Shown here in pieces: positions 34,602-43,787 of a stretch of 64,000 nt of DNA (position 1 is its first letter; each line of letters starts with the position of its first letter). This stretch comes from Hyparrhenia diplandra. Taxonomy: Eukaryota > Streptophyta > Magnoliopsida > Poales > Poaceae. Position numbers and translations under genes: made by a program. The stretch lies in contig JADLZK010005838.1 in assembly GCA_015847255.1 (NCBI GenBank), positions 1 to 64,000 of the forward strand. The letters run 5' to 3'. The notes below the pieces were generated by a model. That model saw only the letters and a list, made by a program, of their open reading frames with translations. It searched no databases and was not told where the DNA came from.

Positions 34602-34609
34602 TATTTATA
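34602..34609 (-). promoter_or_regulatory. Antisense TATA box of J additional gene
   Basis: The minus strand reads TATAAATA in the context CTCCTATAAATAGTCGATG. It lies 183 bases upstream of the candidate ATG (34426) and about 275 bases from the 3' LTR. Element I has the same octamer in the same place. Confidence 0.65.
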
Positions 34610-34883
34610 GGAGCCGAAGTCCCACCAGAACGGACACCGAGGGCACAAAGATCGGCCGCCACGTGCCACGATGGTTCGCTCGATGCCCCGCATTCAACAC
34701 AAGAACGCAACCGCCACGCCCGCTGAAAACGCCACACGTGCCAAGGACCATCATCAATCGCCCAGCAGAAGAACTAGGGCGTCGCCGGGCGAGGTCAGCC
34801 CCGCAAACGCCGCAGCACCGCCTCGCGACCTTTCCCTCAAAGGGTTCGTTGTCCGCCCGGCAAGACGGACCAAACCCCGAGGC

Positions 34884-35676
34884 TACCGGGGGAGGGACCC
34901 GCCAAGGGACCCCCCCAAGTAGCTCCCCGGGCCCAAAGATGACACTTCGCAGCGCTGGGGCGGGGGTTAACGAACACCCTCGCAGCGCGGGGACAGCGGA
35001 GGCCAAAGATGACACCCCCAGCGCGGGCGGCGAGGTTAACGCAACACCTCGCAGCGCCGGGGAGCGGGGGGCCAAAGATGACACCGCAGCGGCGGGGCGG
35101 CGAAGTCCAAGAGGAACGCCCCCGTAGGCGCGAGGGCAGCAGATCCAAGGAGAACGCCCAAGCAGCGCGGGAGGCGGCGCGATTGGCGAAAACACCCCGC
35201 AGGCGGGGCAGCGCAGCAAGAGGGACACCTCGCGCGGCAGTAGCGGCGGTAGAGCCCTAGCGGACTTTCAGGCCGTGGCGGCGCAAGAAGGGTGGAACCC
35301 TAATGAAGCCTTAGGCGTGTCAGGACTTGTGTTTTTACCTTCCACCCCGATGGGGTTTGTACCAATTTGCCTCGCAAGGGGCCCTAGACGTAAGTGGCAA
35401 ACATGCCTTGTCCCGATATGTAACTACAAAGAATACCGACCGGATGCCTATAAATACACGACCGACAGACGTATGAATAGGACGGTTGGTGGGCACTTTC
35501 ATGACCTATCTATCGAAAAGACATTTTCTTGGGATCAAGCAGCCTTTGTCCACGCCACGCCCTCGGGGACCCGACTCATGGCCCGCCACTCAGATTCCCA
35601 CCCCCCGTGGAAAAACCCTCACTCCTCCTCCCATCACTAAGTGGCAAAGGGCAGGAGGGTAGGTGTGTACCCCACA
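34884..35676 (+). repeat. 3' LTR of element J
   Basis: Matches 19819-20612. The start is altered (TACCGGGGGAGGG for TGTTGGGGAGGG). The end is TACCCCACA at 35676, followed by the duplication TATAT. The internal 70-78 base units are present but differ in small indels. I see no clear polypurine tract before it. Confidence 0.85.
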
Positions 35677-35681
35677 TATAT

Positions 35682-36068
35682 GGAGACGAAGCAATGACCT
35701 TAAGAAATACAATTCAAGGTTCAAGAACAAATGTTGAAATAACAAGTTTAAGAAGATCAAAAGACAAGCAAAGACCCGCTTGAAGAAGAAAGAAACCAAG
35801 CCGTGATGAATCTCTAAAAGTACCAAGAAGAAACAAGCAAATGATACAACAAGAAAGTAGTGAAAAAGAGAACTACAAACTGTGAGACTTCGTGCTCAAG
35901 AGGAAAAGGAACTAAGACACTATGGGAAAGTTCCAAAGAAAAATGGGAAGGACCCTTCAAGTTATAACAAAATCAAATAGACAAGGATCTTATCACTTGG
36001 AGAACCTCAAGGGAGAAGAGTTAAGCCATACTTGGAACATTAAGGATCTTCGCAAGTATTATCCCTAG
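35682..36068 (+). pseudogene. pol: Integrase C-terminus of element I, after J
   Basis: Continues the I integrase from 19818: GDEAMTLRNTIQG, a Lys/Gln-rich stretch, then frameshifted DNA-binding text (KWEGPFKV-like near 35945) and the end WNIKDLRKYYP with TAG at 36066-36068. The end is the counterpart of NIDDLRKYYS in J. Confidence 0.8.
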
Positions 36069-36409
36069 ATTTTACTTTGTTCAAGTTTTATGTAAATAAG
36101 AAAGTTAGATTCAATTTCTTAGAAGCATTCTTATCATTTCAATCAAGAGTCAGACTCTTTTTCCACTGGGAAGCCCTTCAAGCAGGTGAGTGGTTTTTAA
36201 CGAGACAGACTCTATTGTAAATTCTCATATCAAATATAAATGAGAAAGTAGTTTTCCCAATATGTGCATTCTTTACCATTCTTCCATTTACTACGGCCGA
36301 AAAGCAAAATGCTTTAACATCGGCAAAAAGTCTTCACAAAATAATTAGCAAGTAGGTATAATTTGAGTACGTAACTAAAAATTATTACCTACGAAATTTT
36401 CTAAGGAGA
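36069..36409 (+). other. Post-pol non-coding region of I with conserved hairpin
   Basis: CTCTTTTTCCACT at 36155-36167 pairs its CCACT with AGTGG at 36189-36193 and is followed by TTTTTAACGAGACAG. This matches J at 26725-26765 in order and in the loop-flanking motifs but has a different stem. The rest is AT-rich with no reading frame. Confidence 0.55.
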
Positions 36410-36620
36410 ATGTTTGACTTCAAATCGAAGTCTTCGCCCTACTTGCAAAAAAGAAGGGGACGACGTTTTTTCAAAATTTCTAAGGAGAATGTTTGGCTTT
36501 CAGATCGAAGTCTTCGCCCTACTTCAAAAAGAAGGGGACGACGCTTTCAAAAAAGAGAATGTTTTGCTTCAAAACAAAGTCTTTGCTCCCATTTCACAAA
36601 AATAGGACGACATTTTCAAA
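36410..36620 (+). repeat. About 75-base tandem repeat in I (three copies)
   Basis: Three imperfect units containing GAGAATGTTTGGCTT, GAAGTCTTCGCCCTACTT and GGGGACGACG. This is the same position relative to pol and the antisense gene as the arrays in J, but the sequence is unrelated. Confidence 0.75.
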
Positions 36621-38289
36621 AAAATTTAAAAACAGAAATTATTACTCCAAGTAAAAATCTCATTTTTGCTTCATAGGTACAAAGAAGCAAGTTTACATAA
36701 GAAATATTAATACATTTTACAAATCATTTATTCAAGTTTACATACAACACGAATGCACAAAGCTTAAAACGCTCAAAATTCTTTCGTAGCAACACTAGTT
36801 GCCGCCTCGCCAAGATATCTTCAACAACTTCATTTATTATCTTATCCGCCGTGATCTTCAAATATATCCCCAAAAATAAAGCTTGGGGACGACTTGAGCA
36901 CGATGACCTAAAAAAGAATATGTGTCTCAAGAACTAGAAAAAAAAAAACACTCAAGGAAAGAACAAACAATAAAAACTTGGGCAACACAAATATTACCTC
37001 GTCCGATAGCACTAAAATCGACAACCCTAGGCATCCTATAAGAATCCTTTCGCTTTTTGATTTCCCAAGGCATTTATCCACAAACCCGCCAATATCAAGA
37101 CTACCGTAAGCCTCTAAAAATTCGAGGTCTCAAAAAAGAAATTATCCTTCGCGATCATAAGGGGCAAAACAGAACAATATCCTCAGCAAGTAGATATTCC
37201 AAAGTCAAAATTTAACACAAATATCACAAACACAATAATAACTTCAGAGGGTGCGTAAAACCATAAATGTAGACAAGACCAAATAAACTATTAACTTAAC
37301 AAATTTACAAACACTTCTTGTCAACATGTTTTCTTGCCAAACAAATTTTGTTACTCCTCACAAAAAACACTCAAAATACAAAACTAATTCAGCTAGTCCC
37401 TTCGCCACTAACATTATTCTTCTCCATCTCCTCAACTTCTCGAGCCTTTTCTCTCCTCTTCTTCTTTTTAATTTCTTCAAATTCTCTTCCTCCCAGAAGA
37501 TGTCAAGTTCAACTGTTAAAAGCAAAGATAGAAGAAACAATAAGGAAAGATAAAGACAAGTGAATACGACAAAACTTAGAAGAATAAAAAAGGACAAAAG
37601 CATAAATACCCTTCTCGCCTTCTCCTTGATTTTTCAAGACAATGCTCCCGGCCCACGCTTGCACCAATATTGTTCAAAAAACTTCTTGCATAACAAGTGC
37701 GCATTTAGGAGAAATCTTGCTAACAAAGATCTCCGGGGAACTTGAAGGACTCCGCAAAGAAAGCTATCATACAAGGGATCTTTAGCCTCCTTCATAAGAT
37801 GAAGAAGAGCGCTGGTAGAATACCCGCGACGGCCCCGAACCATAACTCCGAGGTCCTCATATTGCCTACAAAGCCAACTAAAAATGGGTCATACTCCAAG
37901 ATCCCAAAGAAGGATCCTCGTGCATAGCACCCCACTTCTCATAAGCTTGTTTACACAGCTCCCGTGTCCTATCAAACCTCCGCTTCAAAAGTTCATCGGT
38001 TTCAGCTTCTCTTCTTCTCCAGGGATGCTTTTTCTCTTTTAAGAGTATCAATGGTAGACTTTCGCGACAAAGAAGTCCGTTCTCCTTCTCCTTAATAGTG
38101 TCTCAAGCTCCATGATACAATCTATCAAGATTATGCCAATCATCAACGGCTTTTACCCTCTCCAACTCTTTTTTTCAGCAAGTTGAGCCTTCAAGGATTC
38201 AATCTTGCCCAAGAGTGACTTCTCGAACAAAGGAAGGCAACCGTGTTATCTTCAAGAGATTTTCTAAGCCCACGGTTGACAAGAGCACC

Positions 38290-38378
38290 CTATACATACA
38301 AAACAAAAAGCTTAGAAAGAGTTTATATATAATCAACTCTACATAAATAAAGATACACTCACAAGTAAATAGATTTAC
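38290..38378 (-). other. Spliceosomal intron in the I antisense gene (89 bases)
   Basis: Minus strand: the exon ends ATGTATAAG, donor GTAAATCT, AT-rich body, acceptor TTGTATGTATAG, next exon GGTGCTCTTGTC. Removing it keeps the frame (phase 0) from NLMYK into GALVNRG. Confidence 0.7.
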
Positions 38379-38741
38379 CTTATACATCAAATTTATACCG
38401 CATCGCCCGGTTCGAAAGGGTTCATCTTCGCTAGCTCGCTTCAAGATCGTGAACCTAAAAAGCATCATCAATACACTTAGACAATTGTTTCTCCGCTTCT
38501 TCTCGGAAGGACGCGAAGCTTATCTATCCCGACTCCAACAAACTTATAAGAATCCAGTGTTGACTCCGCTTTCAAAGCAAAACTTCAAAGTATTCTCAAG
38601 AGACTTTGACACGCCTTTCGAAGAAAGCTCTCGGTATCGATAGCCACTTGCGTAGTCTGATGATCTCCGAGAACATCCTTCATGGATCCAACATCAACGA
38701 TCTTCTCTTTGGATGAAGTTGAAGCATCAGAAAATATTGAG

Positions 38742-38819
38742 CTGAAAAAACAAGACGAAACTTAGCAAAAATAATCTCAAAACAAAAGTTAGCAAAAAAC
38801 AAAGGTAAGAAAAACTTAC
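38742..38819 (-). other. Spliceosomal intron in the I antisense gene (78 bases)
   Basis: Minus strand: donor GTAAGTTTTTC at 38819, T-rich body, acceptor TTGTTTTTTCAG ending at 38742, then an open exon SIFSDASTSSKEK. Both splice sites match plant consensus closely. Confidence 0.75.
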
Positions 38820-39041
38820 AAATCTTTTCACCCTCCTTCAAAGGGCAAGGAAATTTCGTTGAGCTTCAACATTAACCGTAGACTCCGATAAACGCCACCG
38901 GTTGGGTCCATTTCACCTCTTCATCAACAACATCATCAAAATCATCAAAAGTAAAGTTAGCAAAGTCCCGTCCCTTTCTTTTGAAGTTTTTCTTTTTACA
39001 ACTTCAACAAAGAATATGGGCTCTTTCCTTCAAAGATTGTT

Positions 39042-41053
39042 CTACAAAAAAGGGGAAATCAATACCGTTAACACCAAAATTTGGTAAAGCCCGGATGACG
39101 ATGGGCCGCAAAACGATGATTCGGTAAGAGGTCATTCGCCAAAGAAGAATGTAGCCGCAAAGGTTATAAGCATTCGAAGCCGCCGTTATTCGGCTAAGGA
39201 ACCCGAGTCCGAGAAGGAGCCGAGCGAGAGACGGTTCGCAAGCGTGGAGCATCAAGGGAGATATCCAGGGACGAGGGCCCACATCACGCAATTTCCACGA
39301 CTCGAGAAGACTTGGAGGACAATGTATCTTAGCTAGATATTTTCGCTATTATTATTCGTAATTAGTTGGGACTCAATAAGCCTGTGGTATAAATATGAGA
39401 CCCCTAAGAACCGTAAAACAATCTACCAAATCAAATACAACCAACCCGCTCCATGCCTTGGCTCCCGCCACCCTTCGAGTCCGGGCCGTGTCGCCGATCT
39501 ATCATGAGAGGATTCATCAATTCGCCGACCTCCGTAGTACCGCAACCTTGCACCATGTCTAGTATCGTCAGCGGATTTAGATTATTGCAAGAAGTCTTGT
39601 TCACGCTTAGTATCGCCAGCGGATTTAAGCTATCGTGGGCAAGATGGTTCTTTTGTCGCATCATGAGCCATCCCGGGCTAAGATCCGCCGAGAGCTAGTT
39701 ATCGGCTTCATTAGGCTTGGCACCCTAATGAATTCATTAAGTTACCAAGTGGTGCATGATTCTTACTTGATTATCTATTTATTTATTTATGTTTGCACAC
39801 ACTCTTTGCCCAACCTAGATTGATATAGCTCGGCTTTATCTTTTGTTAGATCTAGATGTCATCAATACTTTCAATGTTTATCATTGCTTGTCATTAAATC
39901 TATCTCAGGTTGTCATAGCCGAGCCTAGATCAATCTAGGTTGTCACGCAGTTGCGGTTCTTGCGCCGCTTTGTCATGAGTCGGCGCGTGCTAAGGTTTTA
40001 CGCGGTGAGTTTCTTCTTCATGGACCCCGGATTCGCAACCCCGCCCGAACACGCTATGTGTTTACTTGTATCTTTCATGTGTAAGTCTACCTATCGTTAG
40101 AGTCTAGTCCGGCAAGCCGTATCATGCGGTGGATTAGCTTGTTGTAGTGTATCATGCGGTGGATTGTCGTTAGGACTAAGAGGGTTTAGAACGGTTAAGT
40201 CCGCAAGCCGTGATCATGCGGTGGATTAGCTTGTTGCAAAGTGTATCAATCTCTCGGCTTTGCTTTAGATTAGGTTTGCATGTGCACTTTATCGGTCTAT
40301 GCATACGCGCTTCAACGAGTAATGAGTATTTATAGATCTATTTAGATGTATGCGTGTTTTTAGCTTATCATGGTTAGATTGTATCATGCGGTGGATTGAT
40401 CTAGTCATGGTAGGTGGTTTATATCTGTAGCAAGTGGTATCATGCGTGGATTAGCTTGCAAGGGTTTAAACTTGACGGGTTTAGGAAGGCTAGACGCGGC
40501 GCGCACTAGTTGGATAAAACCTATGCATGTGTTGTTTAGATTAGGTCTATATTTATGAGTTACCCGCTTTTTGTTCCATGTTGTCAATTAATTCGATCCA
40601 TGCAATAGAGTTTTATGATGACATATCATGATGATCAACTTTACTTGTTCAAACATGTCTTCTATGATCATTCGCAATCGTTATTACGTTACATCTTTAT
40701 TCATGCTTACCGAATGCATTCATTATCTCGTCGATGTATAGCTCTCATAGCTATATGTCTTTACATCCGCCTTAGAGCCATACATGCGAACCGCCTTGGT
40801 CTCACGTGCATGTTCCAGATCTCACGTTTACCTCCTTGTCAATTAACAGTCAAATTGATCGGCACGCTTCGATTCAAGACGCCGAGCGAGAGTAAAGCCA
40901 GCTATTCCGCTTGTCGCTGTGTGCGGCGCAAGGAGTAGGATTTTGTGCCTACAAATACGTAACAAAGACAAATCTCAAAAAGAATAACATAATATGAAAA
41001 AGAAAATTTAATAAAAAAATGTAAATGAAACAGACTCCAATAGCCATACATAC
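39042..41053 (-). other. Intron in the I antisense gene, split by solo LTR K
   Basis: Minus strand: donor GTATGTATGG at 41053 and acceptor CCTTTTTTGTAG ending at 39042. With K and one target duplication removed, the intron is 119 bases, T-rich and similar in size to the other two. Confidence 0.55.
39066..40953 (+). mobile_element. Solo LTR K
   Basis: 1888 bases flanked by an exact 5-base duplication AATAC (39061-39065 and 40954-40958). It starts CGTTAACACC (TG expected, so the first T is probably mutated) and ends TGTGCCTACA. TATA box TATAAATA at 39388-39395. It carries five copies of ATCATGCGGTGGATT or near variants (40121, 40151, 40213, 40383, 40439) at irregular spacing. No primer site or coding domain is seen, so it is a solo LTR of an unassigned Ty3/gypsy family. 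Confidence 0.75.
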
Positions 41054-43092
41054 CAATTGTTTTTTCAACAGTTTCAGAGACCTTAATAGGCTCAAACAGA
41101 CTCCGAATCGACTTCGCAAAGAAAGATTCCGCAGACCTTCATTTTTCTCGTGAACCTCTCGCTTTTAGGAACCGATGAAGGATTTTCTAGATTCACTAAC
41201 AAGTGATTCATATGAACATTTTTGGCTAACTTAGCTAAGTCAAGACAATCACGCCATCACATAAAGCGTATGGAAGCAGCCAACTTTTACTGAAAGTCGA
41301 GTTGATCCCTAAGTCTAGGTGAAGAAGGAGATGCAAGACGGTGGGGGAAGCTTCCATCATAGAAGCATCAGCGCAAAGATCTTCGTCAAGATTGCCCGCG
41401 GCTACCAAGTTTCGCTAAGACCCAAAATTTTGTAAGTACCCCGCAAGAGGAGTAAGCAAAGCCGAGTTAACCCAAAGAGGGAGCAAAAATTTTACAAACC
41501 GCTTAACCTCCAAATCCTCGCCAGGTTCCGTGGTTAGAACCATTAACTTCGCCGCCGACAAATCCAAGTTATCAAGCAAACCTTCCACCACCTTCTTCGC
41601 CTTCTTCTTCCGAGGCTTATCAATAACCGCTTTCACGGTGTCTTCGCAGTAAGTAGACGACTTCTCCTTATCACTTCGTTTCCTCTTTAAATCTTTGTCA
41701 GCCTCCTTCTTATCTTTTTTATCCTTCTTTCGAGCATGCTGTGAGGGGGCGAATCTTATAAGTTATGTTGGCCAAATCAAAAATACGATTCAGCCTAACA
41801 TAATTGCGGCTAATAATTTCATCCATCGCCTTCCTCTCTCAGTATGAAGGTATTTTCCAAGCAAATCAACGACTCTCTTCTCGACATCAAGAACAAATTC
41901 CTCTTCGTTTTGAAACGCCGAAGGCATCACAATATCTCTATCCGGGGAAAATGTAATCTTTTTCTCTAATTTTCTTCGTATGAAAGCGAAGAAAATCCCA
42001 ACCAAGCCTAAGTGGCCGACTCAAAGAACCCAAATATTCTTCAACAAGATCTCGAGTCGACCGTTGAGAAACAACCCTTTTAAAAGCCTTTAGACACTCG
42101 TAACAAGATTGGGACATAGAAGGCTCAAGCTTGCATTCAAAGCGTTCCCTATGCATACGCCGGGGCCAAAGGGTAACTCTTAACAACTCCCTTCTTTCCA
42201 CGGTTCTCTTCGATCATAGGAACTTTATGGTAAAACCAGTAGTTATACCAACCATCCGCCCATTTGTTCTTTTGAGGCAAAGCGAAATCGCTTCGCCCTC
42301 GAAAGCCTTAAAACTACAAAGATCCAAAGTATAACTTGATCAGACGCTGCTCAATTTTCTTTGATCGAACCGAGTATGAAGCTCATACAAGGAACAGAAG
42401 GCATCTATGTCCGGCTTTACATTTTGACTTCGCACGCCCGTAGAAAACGTGATAACTTAACTATTGCATTGGGAGTCAAATGATGCATCTCAATGTTGAA
42501 TTTCTTGAAAATTTCTTCGAGAAAATTTTGAGGAGGCATGCGAAGGCCTGCAGAAAACAAATCCTTGAACACAATGCACTCATTACGCTTCGGCTTAGGA
42601 ATTTTCTCATTCGGCTCTGCTGGCCTATACTCGTCCTTCCCCGAGAATTCCATCTTTAACCATCTTCTTAAAATCTTCCCTACCATTTTGCTACAACCAA
42701 ACGCCAACGAAATCCTATCATTGGGTAGCAACTCCGATTCTGAAGCGTAAACATCCGAAAAGCCCTTCCTCCGAATTTTCTTGTTGAGAAGTCACCTCTT
42801 CATGAACTTCTTGTTCTTGAGAACCAACCGGGACATCATCAACAAGAGCCATTCTAAACTTAAGGAAAAATAACACTTAGAGTCATAACAAATGTAAAGA
42901 AACAAAATGCACTTCGGAAGGATAATACACCGAATAAGGAGATCCGAAAAGCTTCGACTTTCAAGCAGAAAATTGACTTCGCGGAAAGAGTTCTCACTTC
43001 GCAAGAAAAGTTGACTTCACGCCCTGCGTGAAAAAATTCAAAAAGGTGGCCCCTCTTCGAAAAAGATGAAGAAAACATGGGGGGTCCTTCGC

Positions 43093-43100
43093 TATTTATA
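43093..43100 (-). promoter_or_regulatory. Antisense TATA box of I additional gene
   Basis: The minus strand reads TATAAATA in the context GGGTCTATAAATAGCGAAGG, 241 bases upstream of the ATG at 42852 and 220 bases from the 3' LTR. It is conserved with 34602-34609 in J. Confidence 0.7.
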
Positions 43101-43319
43101 GACCCCTTCTGGCCAAACGGTCAAACTAGCCGCTTTAAAAAAAAAATTATTAAAAAATTATTATACTTAGCTTAAGATGTCCGCAAACTCAAAATCAAAA
43201 TTCAAAGTCCAACTTCAAAGTCCGGGACGACGTTTTCAGATCGAAACAAAGTTTTGAGAAAAACTTATGATTCGTGGGGTTTCATGCCTTTGAAGTCGGC
43301 CTTCGCCCACTAGGGTCTT

Positions 43320-43782
43320 TGTTGGGATCTAACTTTTGGTTTCTTTTTTAACTTTCGCCCCAAACTTTGAAGATTTCGGGATACTTGCGTAACAAAGACA
43401 AAGTTCTACATCGAAGATGACTTCAAGAAGGCTTTGGCTTCAAGAAAAGAATAACAAGAGCAAAATAAGAAAGAATGAGTCAAGAATCCGAGCGAAGATG
43501 GCCACGAGGGGACTTCGGGCCGTGAAGTTACCAAAGAGCTACAAGAGGATAAGAAGCATTGCGAAGCTAAACATTGCCTTTGAAGCCTCGCGAAGATGAA
43601 GGATGTATCTTCGCCAAGAAGAAACAATTTGTAGAAGATCAATTTAGAATTCTTAGTGTTTTTGATAACCACGGCCGGGGGACTATAAATACCCCCCGAT
43701 CCTTTGTAAACGCCATGTTGAATGACTATTTTGTAAACCATATCATCATCAATAACATGTTGTGTTGAATATTCACCCAACA
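43320..43782 (+). repeat. 3' LTR of element I
   Basis: 463 bases, TGTTGGGATC to CACCCAACA, followed by the target duplication ATATG (43783-43787). TATA box at 43684-43691. Single copy, without the tail duplication of the 5' LTR. Confidence 0.92.
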
Positions 43783-43787
43783 ATATG

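Larger units (their letters stand above)
19819..35676 (+). mobile_element. Tat-lineage Ty3/gypsy retrotransposon J, interrupted by B
   Basis: Inserted in the integrase of I with an exact duplication TATAT (19814-19818 and 35677-35681); joining the flanks restores the frame FKLLY-GDEAM. The LTRs are about 794 bases. Without solo LTR B (28693-30012) J is about 14.5 kb. Layout: LTR, primer site, gag, PR-RT-RH-aRH-IN on plus, a conserved hairpin, three kinds of tandem repeat, an antisense gene on minus, then the 3' LTR. It is very GC-rich compared with I. This is the same architecture as I, so they are two branches of one Tat group. Confidence 0.92.
36724..42852 (-). pseudogene. Antisense intron-containing additional gene of I (gypsy-type transposon domain)
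   Basis: A minus-strand gene downstream of pol. TATA box at 43100-43093; ATG at 42852 (MALVDDVPVGSQEQEVHEEV). After one frameshift comes the gypsy-type transposon domain (42731-42417): RISLAFGCSKMVGKILRRW, RNECIVFKDLFSAGLRMPPQ and EMHHLTPNAIVKLSRFLRAC. Then ADGWYNYWFYHKVPMIEE near 42235, RDLVEEYLGSLSRP near 42030 and a charged Lys-rich region near 41700-41500. Exon text near 38740 (SIFSDASTSSKEKIVDVGSM) follows a clear intron, and a further intron at 38378-38290 joins GINLMYK to GALVNRGLRKSLEDN in frame. A helical region (RRFDRTRELCKQAYEKWGAM) lies near 37990, and DKIINEVVEDILARRQ near 36840 is near the stop at 36724. K sits in another intron. Several frameshifts make this copy a pseudogene. 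The role is unknown. Confidence 0.75.
13879..43782 (+). mobile_element. Tat-lineage Ty3/gypsy retrotransposon I, interrupted by J and K
   Basis: The LTRs start TGTTGGGATC and end TTCACCCAACA. The 5-base target duplication ATATG is exact at 13874-13878 and 43783-43787. After removing J (19819-35676), K (39066-40953) and their duplications, I is about 12.1 kb. The order is 5' LTR with a duplicated tail, primer site, gag, PR, RT, RNase H, a second RNase H and IN on the plus strand; then a hairpin and short tandem repeats; then an intron-containing gene on the minus strand; then the 3' LTR. The second RNase H and the antisense gene place it in the Tat lineage. The LTRs are nearly identical outside small indels, although coding frames are badly broken. 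Confidence 0.92.

Noticed and set aside
39004..39291. 95-codon minus-strand ORF ending in the I antisense exon
   Set aside because: Most of it reads through solo LTR K; only the last residues belong to the exon.
40951..40966. Splice acceptor TATTTGTAG on the minus strand
   Set aside because: It is formed by the K terminus and its target duplication, so it cannot be the original acceptor of the antisense gene.
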